Position numbers and translations under genes: made by a program
From: Syngnathus acus
Lineage: Eukaryota; Chordata; Actinopteri; Syngnathiformes; Syngnathidae
Reading direction: 5' to 3'
DNA length: 64,000 bases
Assembly (NCBI RefSeq): GCF_901709675.1
Contig: NC_051088.1
Coordinates: forward strand, 24,122,193-24,186,192
Part shown: piece by piece, positions 41,975 to 56,700 of the stretch
Position numbering within the stretch: position 1 is the stretch's first letter
Layout of the letters: each line of letters begins with the position of its first letter
The notes under the pieces: model-generated
What the model was told of the DNA's origin: nothing
What the model saw: the letters and a program-made list of their open reading frames with translations, nothing else
Databases searched by the model: none

Positions 41975-44740
41975 GTAAGACTCCTCCGAGGTTGAAACGG
42001 GATTTGAGGGACTCCAATTTTGAGGGGGTCGGAAGAGAGAACATTGGGAATGACCCAAACGCAAGCAAGCATTGCATGCGTAGCAAACCATGTGGATGGT
42101 GTGAACGCTTTTGGGACCTGGGTGCTTCTTCTAAGTGCTGATTCAAGGTCAGTGTTACATCTGAACATGGTCTCCAGGCAGCTGCTCCATATATAGCTGG
42201 ACTCACATTTGGGGTTAACCATTCGGGCTCTGTATTCGGCGCCATCATCTGGACAAGGGGATGTTCTGGATGAACAGGGTCACCTTTCCATCAGTCTTTT
42301 CTCATCTGCATTGACAGGGGGAGGGGGGGGAGGACTTTCAGCCCTTTGCCATGTTTTGCCACACAAGTTCTGGCCTTTTTTAGGTAATTGCGATAATGTG
42401 TCTTGGTTAACCGTCTCGCGGGAAAGCGTGCATAAAATGGCCGGGAGCTAAAGAAAACTGAAGAATGTCTCCTCTTGTGAGAAGACACCATCTTCAGTCC
42501 TTTGACATCATCTTTTTTGTCAGTCTAAAAGCTTTCCAACTTCAATGATATGCAAGAAAATGGAATTTGGAGGGATCCTGTACATGCAAGTGCTGCAGCC
42601 GCCCATCACATCGAGCCCCAACACCCTCCTACCAGCACCAAAATCCAACCTTCCCCAATCCCCCCCCCCCCTCACCCGCCACACTCAATTGCCGCAGCTC
42701 CTTATCTCTACTCCCGCGCTCAATCCCCGCGCGCCTGTGTGTGTGTGTTTGTGTGTCAACGTTTTGCATGAACACTTCACTGGCTCGCTGAGCGGCTCCT
42801 GCGTTGGTTCAAATTGGCATGGAGGTGTTGGATTTCATCAAACCTAAACGCTCTCGTGCATTTTGGGAGTGCAATAATAATAAATAAAAAAAAAAAAAAA
42901 CGGGTGCAATGATGTAACACGCTTAGCCCCCTCCCTCTAGTCTGATTTGATGGCTGCAGTGCCAGAGCTCATCATGTGACTGACTGGGAGGTGAAAGTGG
43001 AGAGGTAAAGGCTTGGCGTCTTCCCCTCCGAGGGCTGCTGTGAGCTGTTCAGTTTCCATGGCAACCAAGCTCACACGGTCCCAGGCCTGGGTTATGGCAG
43101 GAGATGGCGTAACACGAGGGGGGGGGGGGGGCGATGATGTGCAGAGGTTTTTCCGTTGCTATGGCGACGCCATGGCAGCGCATACATGTGGATCCTTTTT
43201 TCTTTCTATTCATTTTCCCCTCCTCTGCTCGTGTTGGTTTCTTCAGACCTTCCGCCTCTATTCTTTCTCTTGTGATTTTTTTTTTCTGTCACCTTTGAAT
43301 CATTTTCACCTGCCTTAATTCTGCTTTCTCTTTCATCCTCTGATCTCATTTCATTCTATTAAAGTCCTTCCGAGGCCATCCGTGTATTCCCCTCCATAAT
43401 ACGTCCTCGCCTGTATTCCTAACTTGGTGCCCAGCGCAATGACTAATGTCCCCTTGCAGTATTGTGGGCCGGCCCTCCTTATGATAGATGCGTTGTTATT
43501 CTTCCATTAAAGCTTTCATGGAATGGATTCCTCAGCCAGCGATAAGGAAGGGCAACTTTGCTCCTCTTGTTTTATTGTTTCAAATATTTGCACATGGGAT
43601 CTTGGGCGTGCCTAATATTTGGCATGCGACATGTGGTCTGACCTCACCACACAACTGTTTCACTCTCCCATAGTAGTGAGCCACTGGACCTCGATTAGAG
43701 GAAAACTGCTGCATTTCAATGCATTAAAATGAAGTTGACCGATCTGTGGTGATCATCGGAACGTTTGTTGGGGGCTACTAGAGGTGGCGAGCTTGCCTGA
43801 ATAGAATCTTTAACTGCTGAAAAATACAGTGGAATCTCTGGAGTGCCAAATCATCTGTCCGTTCATCCATCCATTCATCCGTCCATTCCTCTGTCATCCA
43901 TCTGTCATCCATCCATTCATCTGTCATCCATCCATCTGCCATCCATCCATCCATTCATCTGTCATTCATCCATCCATCCATCCATTCATCTGTCATTCAT
44001 CCATCCATCCATTCATCTGTCCTCCATCTGTCATCCATCCATTCATCTGTCCTCCATCTGTCATCCATCCATTCATCTGTCATCCATCCATCCATCCATC
44101 CTCCATCCATCCATCCATCCATCCATCCATCCATCCATTCATCTGTCATCCATCCATCTGCCATCCATCCATCCATTCATCTGTCCTCCATCCATCCATT
44201 CATCCATCCTTTCATCCATCCATCCATTCATCTGTCATCCATCCATCCGCCATCCATCCATCCATCCATTCATCTGTCCTCCATCCATCCATCCATCCAT
44301 CCATCTGTCATCCATCCATTCATCTGTCATCCATCCATCCGCCATCCATCCATCCATCCATTCATCTGTCCTCCATCCATTCATCTGTCATCCATCCATC
44401 CGCCATCCATCCATCCATCCATCCATCCATCCATCCATCCATCCATCCATCCATCCATCCAGCCTAATCATTAGCTTTGTCAATTTTTTTCCTTCTAGTT
44501 GCCATCTTGTACTCTAGGCAGATCCCATGTCAGGTTAACCTGTGAACCGACGTCGCCGTTCCAGTGCAAGTGATGAAGTGCAGCAGGGATCAATAGCGGG
44601 TGTTTTCTGGAAATGAATCGGCTCTTAGCCCTTTATGGATCTAACGGTGATGTAATGCGCCCGCTGATACAATGTTGATTCATGACTTGGATTTTCATTG
44701 ACGTTCACGAAGAAGAGGCTCGCCCGCTCACGCAAAGTTT

Positions 44741-44778
<38 letters not shown>

Positions 44779-47700
44779 TGTAATGGCACAAGGGTGAAAG
44801 ATTTGCTCACTTTGCCAACAGCGTCCGGAGAAAATTTGGTCCGCGAAACTCACATTTGTGGCTTGTACCTCCATCGCCGCTCGGATGGGGGCGGGGTTTC
44901 ATATGAGCTTGTAAATGAAACATCTGTCTGCCACAGTCATTTGTACCATTTTGGATTTTGGAGGGAACCAGTTGAGGTGATGAGGGGAGTGGAGGAGGAG
45001 GAGGCAGTGGAGAAACACACCATCTCCTGGGCCACCTTCCCCCACCCCCGTTTTTCCCCTTCATAGAATGAAGTCGCACAAGTTGACAGGAGCGGCCAGC
45101 AGAAGTGGCCGAGACGCGGGGAGCGCCAGAAGAACGGAGCTCCCGTGCGCTTAAGCCGACTGATCCTTCCCATCCAGCATCGATGCTCCTCACAATTGCC
45201 ATTGGAGCCTTCATGGGAATATTTGGGAATATTGCGGATTTATCTCGTGAGCTGGAACGCCCTCTTTTCTTGGGTCAGGATGCCTTCTGCGTCTCTCTCT
45301 CTGGCCGGGCGAGCTCGGACATGGGTCTGCCTCTCCTGCATGTTTTGGGTGAGACATTTCTTTCTTCTATTGCTTGATGGAGGAGGAATCTTCTCAAAGC
45401 GTGGGGAGTTACAGGATTTGGATTTCAGTTTATAAGGCAACCTGGACATTCGTTGTAATTTTTTTGTAACCCTTGTGTTTATTCTAAAAGTCCATCTTAT
45501 GTGCGGGGCGAATGCGGTCGCCGTCTTTCACCGGTGTGTCCAGGCGGCCGCTGCACCGAAGCTATTTCTGTTCACTCCTGTATAATTTAATCTGCTTGCT
45601 TTTCCCTCCTATGTGGGACTGAGCGAGTATGTCGGCAAGCGGGACACGCAATGAGTTGGACAAGAACATGCGGAGCACCAAGACCCGCCCGCTTTTTGAT
45701 CCACTTTGTGATCAACTTCTAACATCTCCTTGATTGGATGAGTGACGATGTACGTGTCACCATCCAGCGAGGCTTCTGCCCTACTTTTGAGTCTTGCATT
45801 TGATGAGAAATGGAGCTTCCCGTGCAGTTTTTTTTTTTTAAAGGCGACATCATCAGCGGCAGAAGAATGTAAAAACCTCAAAGGCCGCGAGGTGTAACAC
45901 GCACGGGTGACGTGCGAGAGGCTGGTTCGAAGAAAGCTCCCCAAATACACGCTATTAATCATTTATCAGGCCCGTGCACAGGGAGTGAATATTGGATGTG
46001 ACGCGCTGACACGGGCAGCGCTCCCACAGTAGCATGAATGTGCTCATTGCTAGCAAGCAACTGATTTTTATCCCCCCCCCAAAAAATACATCTTTGCTGC
46101 ATCGCTTGGAAAGACCGAAGGCTCGCATGTATGCCACATCTGTCATGTCTTCAGTTGTCTAACAGAGTCCCCTTATTGACTTAAACAAATCCCAGCAGAG
46201 CCGTGAAAATCAATCCGCCTTTGATTGGACTTTAACAGCCGTGCCACACCTCCGACTCGGTGATGTTTTTTTTTTTTTCTTCTTGGTGTGCAACTAATGT
46301 GCTGCTCAATCAGCCTGTCTATTGGTCCATTTCTGATTTGACAATATACCCCATAGCAAATTCTAAAAATAGAAACAATACGAGGCACTGCGTTAACTTG
46401 ACGAGTGGATGTGTGGATTGAATCGTCCTCCTTAAATGAAATCGTATCGAGCGCGGCAAAGTTCATTCCTTGATGCCCATTAAACGGAGCTCCCGTGAGA
46501 TATGCTGAGTGTGTGGGATCAATATACCGTAATTTCCGGACTATAAGTCGCGTTTTTTTTTCATAGTTTGGGTGGGGGGGGCGACTTATACTCAGGAGCG
46601 ACTTATATACATATATATGGGTTTTTTTCACTTTTTTGGGCATTTTATGGCTGGTGCGACTTATACTCCGGTGCGACTTATAGTCCGAAAATTACGGTAT
46701 TGTGACTCTATGCGTGGAGCTTGGAACGCTCTAGTTTGGACTTTGGAGACTTTTTTTTCTTTTTTCATTTCAGCCATCCTGCTGAAGCAATCTAACAAGA
46801 AACAATTGCAGTGAGCCCAAAAAATAAATTTAGACCGTTTTCAAACTTTTTTTTTTTTCTCCCCCCACTGATGCTGTGCTACTTTGGATGGTCCAGATGG
46901 CTGGAGTTCTGAAGGTTTGATGTTAGCGGGAAGGTGGCAGACTTTACAGAAAGTATTAAATTAAGGCGATACTGGCAGATCCATAAATATTGGGACATTG
47001 ACACAATTCTCATGTTTTTGGGCATTTTTTCTTCCCACCACAAATTTGCTGCAGACTTTCAGCTTTAATTTACTTTCTAGTCAGGTGAACAGTGTTGGAA
47101 TTTCAACCCTTTTCCCATCAGTTTTGTTTTCAGAAAAGAAGATGCTTGCTCAGTCAGATTCAGATCTGAGAAAAACAAAATCCCATGCGACAAAAAACGC
47201 TCGTCAACCCTTTTAAGAAACCACAAAGCATCTTTGAAGTGACATGAAAAACTGTTTTCATTTGACATATTCACTAATCATGTCCGGGTCACATGACCTA
47301 AAATTGCACATCTGCACGGCTCACCATCCACGTGGCCGAACACACTTGTTGCGCATGCATTGATCAGCACGTCTTGTGTACCTGGTATCGATCATGTGAC
47401 ACCCTCATTCCAATTTCTCATGCTAACACGAGCAGCCCAAAGCTGTCACCGCGCAGCGTTTCTTCCTCTGCGCCAATCTGGCCACGTGCCCACTGGGATC
47501 GACTGGATTCGTTGTCATTAATAAAACATCAGCAACTCATATCTATGTTCTCCTACGCTGATCCATCGTTGCAGAAAAAGGGGAGAAACATATTGGCAAA
47601 GTCCAGACAAGCTTGACGGACAGCGCCGATGTGTGATTGCGCAAGAATCAAGCAATTCAACATCTGGCAACGCAGTTTTCCCTTTCTTCTCCGTGCAGCC

Positions 47701-50700
47701 CGTTTGGTGAATATTTGCTTTCTTTTCATGGAGCATCTTGATTTGTAGGAAGCTCATCAAATGTGCTGAGTTGGAATTGGAGGGAATTACAAGTTTTTTT
47801 TTGTAACAGTGAACGCATCGCATCTGGTAGGGTTTGCCCTCCTCGTTGGCCCGGCCCGGCCCACAAAGGCACTCTTTGTTCCGGGCAGAATTTCAAGCTG
47901 GTGGAAATGGAAAGCAGGTGTGACTGCTTTCTTTCTTAATCCTGAGGGGCGTACGGGACTTCTCCTGCTTCGGGCCGTGTTTGTTTCTGTGGAGCTCGCT
48001 GCTCCTCACGCTCGCTTGGTTGGATGGATGGATGGATGGATGGATGGATGGATGGATGGATGGATGGATGGATGGATGGATGGATGGATGGATGGATGGA
48101 TGGAGTCGTGCCATGTGCCGGACGAGTTCCAATTCGGTTCTCTACCTGGACTCCATCATCATTCCTGCGGGATTTTACATTTCAATAATTATTTGATCGT
48201 TAGCTCCACAAATGCTGTTAGTGTTCATTCTGTGTAGATGAGATATTTCATATTTGCTTCATCTACGCATGAGGAAAAAAAACAGCAATGTGATACTAGT
48301 TAGAAAAATAATAAAAGAAAAATGCAGCTCTAAGCTGTGTATTTTTCATATTTTATTAAAAAATGTATCGATTTTTGTTTTCCGAAGGAAATTTCAACTT
48401 TTTGTTATTTGTTATTAAAGAGTTAATGGACTGCAGGAAAATGACATCAGCCTGTTTATTGCAACACAAGACAAAGTCAATCTGGCAATCCTTGACGACA
48501 ATCAAAAATCCGGGTGCGCAGTGATTTTGGATTTTGGTGTGGCCTTTGATGCCGAACCAAATAGTTCAATTCTTGGAGCGTTTGCTCGCCTTCATACCAT
48601 TCATACATGGCAATAATAATTTGCATTCATGGGGTGCCGAAGGACACGTTAGTGTCTTTGGGTGTGTCGCCCCGCCCCGCCTCTGTCTCGCGCGTCTCCA
48701 CTCCAAGTGAAGCCGAGGTATTGTTGTGCTGCTTTTCATTAGCTAAGTGCACCTCGGGGAGAGGAGCACCAGTACTTGATTTACTGTGCTAGCTGTCCAT
48801 AATCCTCAGAGGAACACCTCGCCTTGTTGTGCGTCTTCAGATCTTGGGCCGTCCACTCTCTTTTTTTGGGGCTTTCATCTTCCTCCATTTTCTGTCCCTC
48901 AAGATAAATCTTAATTCTCTCTCTTGGACCTCTTCAAGTACTATCACTTTGAGGGTTATTTACAAATTTGGAAAATACTCAAGTTTGAAGTGTATCTACT
49001 GACACACATTGCCGTGGCAGCCAATCAGTAAACGGGTGTAAAAAGTTGCCTTTCTTCTTCAGCCTGCACAAACACACAAAGGAAATGACACTGACGCTAT
49101 GACTCACGAAAGGTCGTCCAGGGAGCGAGGATAATGAGAATATGACAGGAGGGTTCTTGCTCGGCTTCTTTCTAATTGGAAAGATGACGGAATTGTTCGA
49201 GGGAAACACCCTGAACACACACACGTGGACACACACGCTTTTGTGTTTTGTTTCTCCTTCTATTTGGACTTTTAGGTATGTTTTACTTCTTGGTGCAGCT
49301 GGATGACCTTTGACCTTGGGCGTCATATTTCACTCCGGAGAACTTTTACTTTCTTTGACAATTCATCGACACAAATCGGCACTGGAACTTAACGTAGCTT
49401 TCAGAGTAGGTCCGTTTTTTGGTATGCTTCATTTGTGTGTCTGCAAACAGCTGTACAGGCCGGATTGTTCATATTTTTGTAATATGTCTTTTGAAATTAA
49501 TTAAATTAATTAAAATGTAATTCACTTAATTTAAAAAAGATATGTTAATTCATTCCAAATTTTTCGCATATTTTTTTATTTGTATCACTTTTGTCAGTTT
49601 CAAGGCTTTTCTTTAAAGGACTGGTGCCAACTTTATAATGACATTATTTTGCCTCTGTGAGACATTTTCCTCTTCTTGTAGCTTTAACTAGATGCTCAAT
49701 CGAACATCTTTAACGTAAAATGATGTGTTGGATACATTGTAAACGACAAACGTCGAGGTGCTCGCTTTGTGTGACGCCAATTTCCTCTTTTCCGCTTCTC
49801 CTCAGCCCGACGAACTGGAGGGGGTCCACACGCACACCTTCAAACTGAAGCCATTCAAGAAGGCCAAGAGCTGTGATATATGCAAGCAGGCCATCACAAA
49901 GGAGGGTCTCATCTGCAAAGGTGAGCGACCAATCCTGCTTTTATTTTCCCACTCTCCCGGATAATCAATTGTAGGTGTTTCTTTCCTTCGCCGCACTGGG
50001 AAAGGCCGCGGCTGCTGACGACCTACTTTGTCCGTTTAGTTCAGCAAATTGCCATCACGCCTGCCAGAAACATTACCACGCCTCAGCGAGCCGAGGCCGA
50101 TGATGTTCAGGAAATCCTTGTCCGTCGCTGTGATCCAGTTTCCTTCACGTGGCGCTTTTTTTTTTTCCGTCTCCTTTTTGGTGCAAACATACGTGGTTCT
50201 TCTTTTGTGGCTGCGGTGCCAATGGCTGCGCTGACTGCAGGCAAAGCCGAGCTGAAAAGCTTCAGCAGCAGTAGGAGATCAAGCCGGTTTGGGGCTTTGG
50301 CGAAGGATTTGCTGTTAAAATTAGCACGGCTGCTGCAGCTGCTGCTGAATTAGCCTAGATAAGACGCAAAGTGGGGTGGTAGACAGAGGCAGAATGGGAA
50401 AATGGGGAAATGGGAAGGGGCTGGGGGGAGGGCATGAGATGTACCTTCAGCACTCTTTTGTTCCTCTCCACAAATTTCCAATCACGTCCAAACGACTGAA
50501 AAACCTCAACATTACAATATCGGCGTTTGCAATTAGTATTTCTCAAATCATTGGAATAAAATACATCCACCAGAGATGATTTCATGAGATCATTTTTTGC
50601 CTTTTTTGTCTTTTTTCTTATTTTTGTCTTAAAACAGCTGTGCCACTCATAGATGCACCTCTAAAACATTTGCCCCCAAAACCCTTTTTTTTTTTTTTCC

Positions 50701-53700
50701 GCCTCCATGCTTTTATGCCTTTATTCTGGTTTCTTGTGTGGTTTTATTTCTAGTCTTATTTCTGTAGCACTTTGAGATTCTTTTATGAAAAGCGCTTTAC
50801 AAATAAAATGTATTATTATGATTATCATTAAAATATTATTCAAAAACGCTTTATTTGTTCCAGAAGCTCAATGTATAATGATATCAGCAAATGCCAACTT
50901 AAAAGGTTGGACACCCCTGAAATAAAAGAATTCCCTTGTCATGCGCTATGGTGGCTGTTTGCAGTTTAGCCACTAGGGGGCAGCCCCACACTTAATCATG
51001 TACGGTAGCAGCAGCAGCAGCAGGCTGACCTTGGTGCAGTTTTCCAGCTCAGCGACTGGGCAGTGAGCGTGACAGAAAGCATCACAGTGTGTGCAACTCT
51101 GCATGTGTTTTGTTTCGCCGACGTCCACTTTGCGCAACAAGTAACACGTGTCTTTCTTCTTTGCAGCTTGTCAACTGTCCTGCCATAAGAAATGTGAAGT
51201 GAAGGTAAGACATTTTACTTCCCTGGTTGTTCTATGAACTATTTCACTGTGCCATCTGGGAGTCGAGGATACCTCAGGGGCTCCGCAAAAAAATATATTA
51301 AAAAGATAAAAATGGTCAAAAATTCTAATATTAATTATATGTTCCCTACATGGCCCAAACATGTGGCCAAATCAATTATCTGGCATGGCACTGGGACATT
51401 CAAGGATTTTTTTTTGAGGGGGGCAGTGCCCTCGCACCCCCCCTCGAACTCCGCCAGTGAAAATAATCAAATCTAAGGATACAACAAACAAAATGTCTGA
51501 CCTCTGGAGTAACCTCCTAACTTATAAATGCAGCCCCCAGAGTGGTTTTCATGTGACACTTTGTTGTCTGCGTGCAAGATGAAAAGAGTGATGTGAAGCC
51601 ATGTGTTCCTTGCCCTTAATTGCCGGCACATTTCCTCCAGCGGGCCCACTGGGGTCCGTCCGTCTGTCGCCGTCCGTTCCCCCACTCCGGCCTTTTTAAT
51701 GTCACCGCATGATCCCAGTGTGCAATGGAAAACAGAACCGATGACAAGCCGAGGACACAACGATGATTAGAGCCCGACGAGGCTGTTCTTAGTGGGTTTG
51801 TGTTGTTTGAAGTCATGTTGTAAATGTCATCACCCCCCTCAGTCTCAACTAAGACGTCAATTGTGTTCATAAAACACACCTCAAACTGGAAAAAACGATT
51901 TTTTAAATCTTTTGAAGGACAACATGATTGAAATCCTCAATTGTGTAGAAACTGCGGTCTTATCTCCGGCCGCTGACCTTGTAACAGTAAACGTGTCAAC
52001 AGTCTCAATGATTTTATTCTTTATGCTAATTTTAACATCACATTGTTGACATCATTAAGGGTGCACGCAAATGCTTTTATACACTTTATGGCGCTTTAAT
52101 GGGGCCTATCATGATTTGAACGGGGGTGTCAAGAAGGTTTGACGTTGCCAACATGTGGCACGCATAATGTGCAACGTATCCAAATTATCTTTCTATCACT
52201 CTTGTCTTACTCCTTGTACTTGTGTTGTCGTTTTTTTTCCATCCATCCAGGTTGCTTTTACTCCCCCCCGTCCCCTTCAATGCATTTCCCCCCCACGTTG
52301 TTGATGCAATGATAGTTATTCTCTTTCAACAGCCGCTTTGAGCAAAGTGCAGACAGAAGGAGTGCGGACAGGGGAATTGGACAGAGTGGGAGGGAGGGAG
52401 GGAGGGCTGCAGTTGTACTGTCTCGCTTCGGGCACCGAGAAGCCCCAAGCTGCTTTCTTGGCCTTATATAGAGCGTTGCAAGATGACTTGGCAGCAAAGG
52501 GACGAGTCTGAGCCAGCAGCACCAAAAGTGCATCCTGGTTCAGTCCGCCGGCTGAACATAGTTGACTTCAGTAGCTTTCTGGCACGGATCCGGGATTACC
52601 GACGGTGTTTTGAATGAGGGGGGGGGGTCGGAGGAGGTAGTCAAAAGTGTCTGTATTTGGTTCTGCTCCTCTCGCGAGGGGGCGAGGCTGGCTTTGCAGC
52701 CAGTGGAAATGCAACGTTAGAAAGCAAGCAGAGAAGGAGAGAGGAGAGAGCGCTCCAGCGGACAGGTAAGAAGCCTAGTAACATTTTTCCTGGTATGCGG
52801 GATTTTTTTTTCCTCATGTTACGTCATGTGAGAGGCATTTGAGGCTTGGCAAGTTGGCAGCTTCCTTCAAAGTGCAGGAGATGAAGTCAAGCTGAAAAGT
52901 TTGCGCACTTTTCCGCTTGCCCATGTCGTTCTCGTCTCCGACCTTCAGCGAGACGAGCGGTCAGGAGGTCACGTGTCCTCTATTGCCGTCGCCGAGACAA
53001 AACACAGCAATTGACTTTTATTGTAGCGCCCTTGGGTACGGCACAGCCTGCCAATGTTCTTAATTTGCTTCTGAACCTCCTGAGAAAACATTCCACCTTT
53101 TTCCTCACCTTGCCCGTAACAAAAGCGTGTCCCTCGAGCGCGATGAGGTGAAGACCGATGTTAATAGAACAGCTGTTTGTCTCTTCTTATAGAAGCCGGT
53201 TCCCCTCGGGGAAGGTGACATGTCGGAGAGCAACCCCGAGGGAAATGTCGTGTACCCACATACTCGGTCCTCCCTAATGTTAAACAAGCGTGAGTCATGA
53301 AATCGAGCGGCTGCGTCGTGAGACGGCTCCGCTCTTGCGTGAAATTTGTTTACAGAAGTTTTTTGGTTTTTTTGTACAAAGTGAGCTGCCATTGCACATC
53401 TGATCTTCATCAGCTGCTCATTAAATGTCGATTTTGTAGCAGTCGTCGTGATTGGCCCCTTGCCGCTCACTGCGGCCTGATGGTGGTCCAAAAGCTACTT
53501 TCCCTCTCATCCAGTCTTCTAAGCATCTCCACCGAAGTTCCTTTTTGGACCGCAAAGCCGTCACGTAACTGCGGCGGGTGGGAGGAGAGCTCGTCCTATA
53601 GATCATCATGCTGTGGTCTGGGCAGCCGACGTTTTAGGTCTTGTTGAAAACCACGGTTGTAAAAAAAGAACATTTTATATCAACGTTTGTGAGCAGAGGA

Positions 53701-56700
53701 GGAAATAATGCAATGACATCATTCGAGTGAGCGGATTCCGGGCCAGTAAGGTTTTTTTTTTTTTTTTTCCACGCTGTTGCCACCTAAAATTTATGGCCTG
53801 TGTTTTTGGGTGTCAAACTCTGGCCTGCGGGCCGAATTTGGCCCGCAGTGTAATTATATTTGGCCCGCAAAGACAAATTGTACACCGACTTTGTGTCGAT
53901 ACTAAAATTGCAAATTTTCTTCACTTTTAAAAAAAATAGAGGCTAGTTTATTTTTTATTTTTCATATTTTTTCAAAATTTTACGTTTTTTTACTCATTTC
54001 TGATTTCAAAAGTAGTTATTCATCAATTTGTTGTGTAGCGTTTACTGTATATAATACGAGATTTATTTGGGTTGACAGTCATCGTGGCCTTCCGAAGATG
54101 ACGCCGATGCGGCCCGCAACAAAAATGAGTTTGACCTCTAAAATTTAGAGGACTTTGAAACCAACCGCCATCATGTCTTGTGTTTATGCTCACAAATGAC
54201 CCTCAGGCTCCCATCTGGGAAAATATTAGTTGTCCCCATGTTGGTCATTCATTTCAGTCTTTTCTTGATTTGTCACCTTCCTGAATGTACAGCATCACCC
54301 TCCTCATGTCAAATCAATGATGAACACACATTATGGCGCTCTGTGGATTTCTTCCCTCTCTGAGGAAATCAGAGAGCCAGCATGTTTAAATCCATCCCAA
54401 GAGTTTTTTTATTTTTTTTTGAGCTTCGGTCCTTATTTGGCCATAGCTTGGTGAGCGTGGAATTCAGTTTTTCAGGCAAGCAGCCATCGCCGAGCTCAGT
54501 CGGATTGCGGAGGGAATTGTGAGTGTGGAGGCAATGCACTTCTGTGCCATACGTGAAATAGAATCGGGCCTGCCTGATACGGAAAAAAAATTGTGATAAC
54601 TGATTAATTGGCAGATTCATTAAAAAAAAAAAAAAATTCTTCCAATGATAGAACACCACTTGGGGGTAAAAGTCGGTACTCTGAACTGCATAAGCACAAC
54701 GAAAAACAGTTTGGACCCGTCCCCTGGAATTATTTGAATTGTTCCTCATCATTGGCTTTTCTTTGAAGGAGCAAAAAAAGTCTTGAAATAATTTTTTTAC
54801 CATAACAACTCGGATGCATGCCTTCTTTTTTTTTTTTTTAAACTTCTATTTAATTCTGGCACATGGCAAAGCCTTCAAGCTATTCCTGTGCTTTTATGTA
54901 CGCAAACCACTTGAAGATTGTATTTGCTTCCCACCTCGGCCGCCTTATAAGGATGGAGTAGTTGCACTTGGGAATGTTAACAGTGAAGCTCTGTCGTCAA
55001 GCTTCTCTCAAGTCCCATTCCGCTCATCGCCGACGCCTTTTGACCTTTGGATCGAGAAACATGCCAGTCACGCAACTCTTGTTAATAATTCATACACATT
55101 GTTTTTTTTCGAGGGGGGTCATTTGAGTTGAATTTTCTCATCTTGTAACTCATTAACATTGTGCAGTTGCGATATTCACTCCTTGGCTCTTTTTCTTCAG
55201 TTGCCCGTGTGAAAATCGTCCTGACGTAACCCCGAGTTGTAAATGAAGTGACCGCACTGTAACGATTCAGCCGCCGCGCTAATGTCAGTCGAGGCGGCGG
55301 GAAGCCAAGCAAAGTGCAAAACTTTCATCAATGATGTGTGCCAGCATTGCCACCGCGTGGCATGTCAACAAAAGCGCTCCAGATCCCGTCGACCGATATG
55401 CTCCATGACAGCCTTGCAAATGCCAGCCAGGCTTTTGTTCTCACTGTGCAAACTCATTATGGTGGCTTCCTTCCCGGCGGAGCCTGCCGGCCGCTGATAG
55501 CCCGCGTCCGTCTCGCTGCCAGCAAACATGCGGCGAGACTGCGAGATGCTCACACAGGAGCCGCTCTCGGAGCACTTGATACTTGGAACACGCGCTGGTG
55601 GCCTTCCTACTATTTAAAGACGCGACATCAGAAAATGTAACGAAAGCCGCTTCCATCGTGAAGCAATCGGAGGATCGGCGTATCCTCGCTTGTTATTATT
55701 TGCGGGGCTGAAGTGAAAACAGAATCGCAGTTCTTCTCATACTGTTTCTCCTCTTCCAGGTCACCGCGACGTGTCAAACGGGAACCAACTATGAGCTGGT
55801 GAGTAGCACCCGTCGCGCATGAGAAATCTTTATTGACCCTTTTGACCTGCTCAAATCCCCTTTTCAATATATTGACCCTTCCTGGAATTGTGGGGAAAGC
55901 TGCGAGATGCTGATCGAGGTCAAAGGTCAGGCTCTAAAGCAGGGATGTCAAACTCGTAGTTAATGGTCGTAGTTAGGGTTTCCATATCGTAATTGCAGTA
56001 AGCTATTTTTTATTTGGTCATATTTTTTTATTTATTTTTTTTTATTATTTTGTTATTTGTAATTATTTTGTTCTTAAATTCTTCTATTTTTTTTTACTTT
56101 AAATTCTGAAAATCGCCGAGCCTTATATATTATATATGATATTTTTTTACTTTTTATTTTAATTTTTCTTAATTATATAAATAAAGTTTCCTCGCCTTGC
56201 CAACGTGTGCCAATGAGACCGAGAAAATGCATGAAAGGATTTTAAATTAAAAGTCAAGAAAAGACAGTTTGTTCGACTATTAATTATTGAAATATATTTT
56301 GAAAAGGCCTTTGAGGACACACGCAAAAAAGCTTCAAATTCTCAAAGGCCACATAAAATGACGCGTTGATCCCTATCTGCCTTTCGGGCCTTGCCTTTGA
56401 CCCCTGCGCTCTCATTTTGCGTCACGCTCGGGACCGTGTCAGGAATTCCATGCTGCTTTCTAAATTCTTTCTCATATTTGAAGAGCTGAACAAATTAGGA
56501 GCATTCCAATCAGTCACTTCTTGACTTTGGACGGGGCCCTTTAAGATGACCAATGCAGTTTATAAACAGTCTGGAGTTTTGTTTACAGAGCTCAACTAAG
56601 CACACCACTCAACTATTTTTCCTGGATGAAGATGATTGGCTTCATGTTTATGTTTTGTCTGTACAGTTCCTTTGCCACGTACTTGTAATTCAGATTTGAG

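Larger units (their letters stand above)
41975..49805. other. Tensin intron 1 (7.8 kb)
   Basis: No coding exon seen. It contains a 600-bp TCCA higher-order array (43858-44461), a (CA)n run (44742-44774), a 171-bp miniature transposon (46525-46699) and a (TGGA)n array (48021-48104). Confidence 0.7.

Noticed and set aside
43829-44517. Long open frames of 212 and 224 residues made of His-Pro-Ser-Ile repeats
   Set aside because: They are translations of the TCCA array, open in several frames on both strands; no unique sequence or exon signals.
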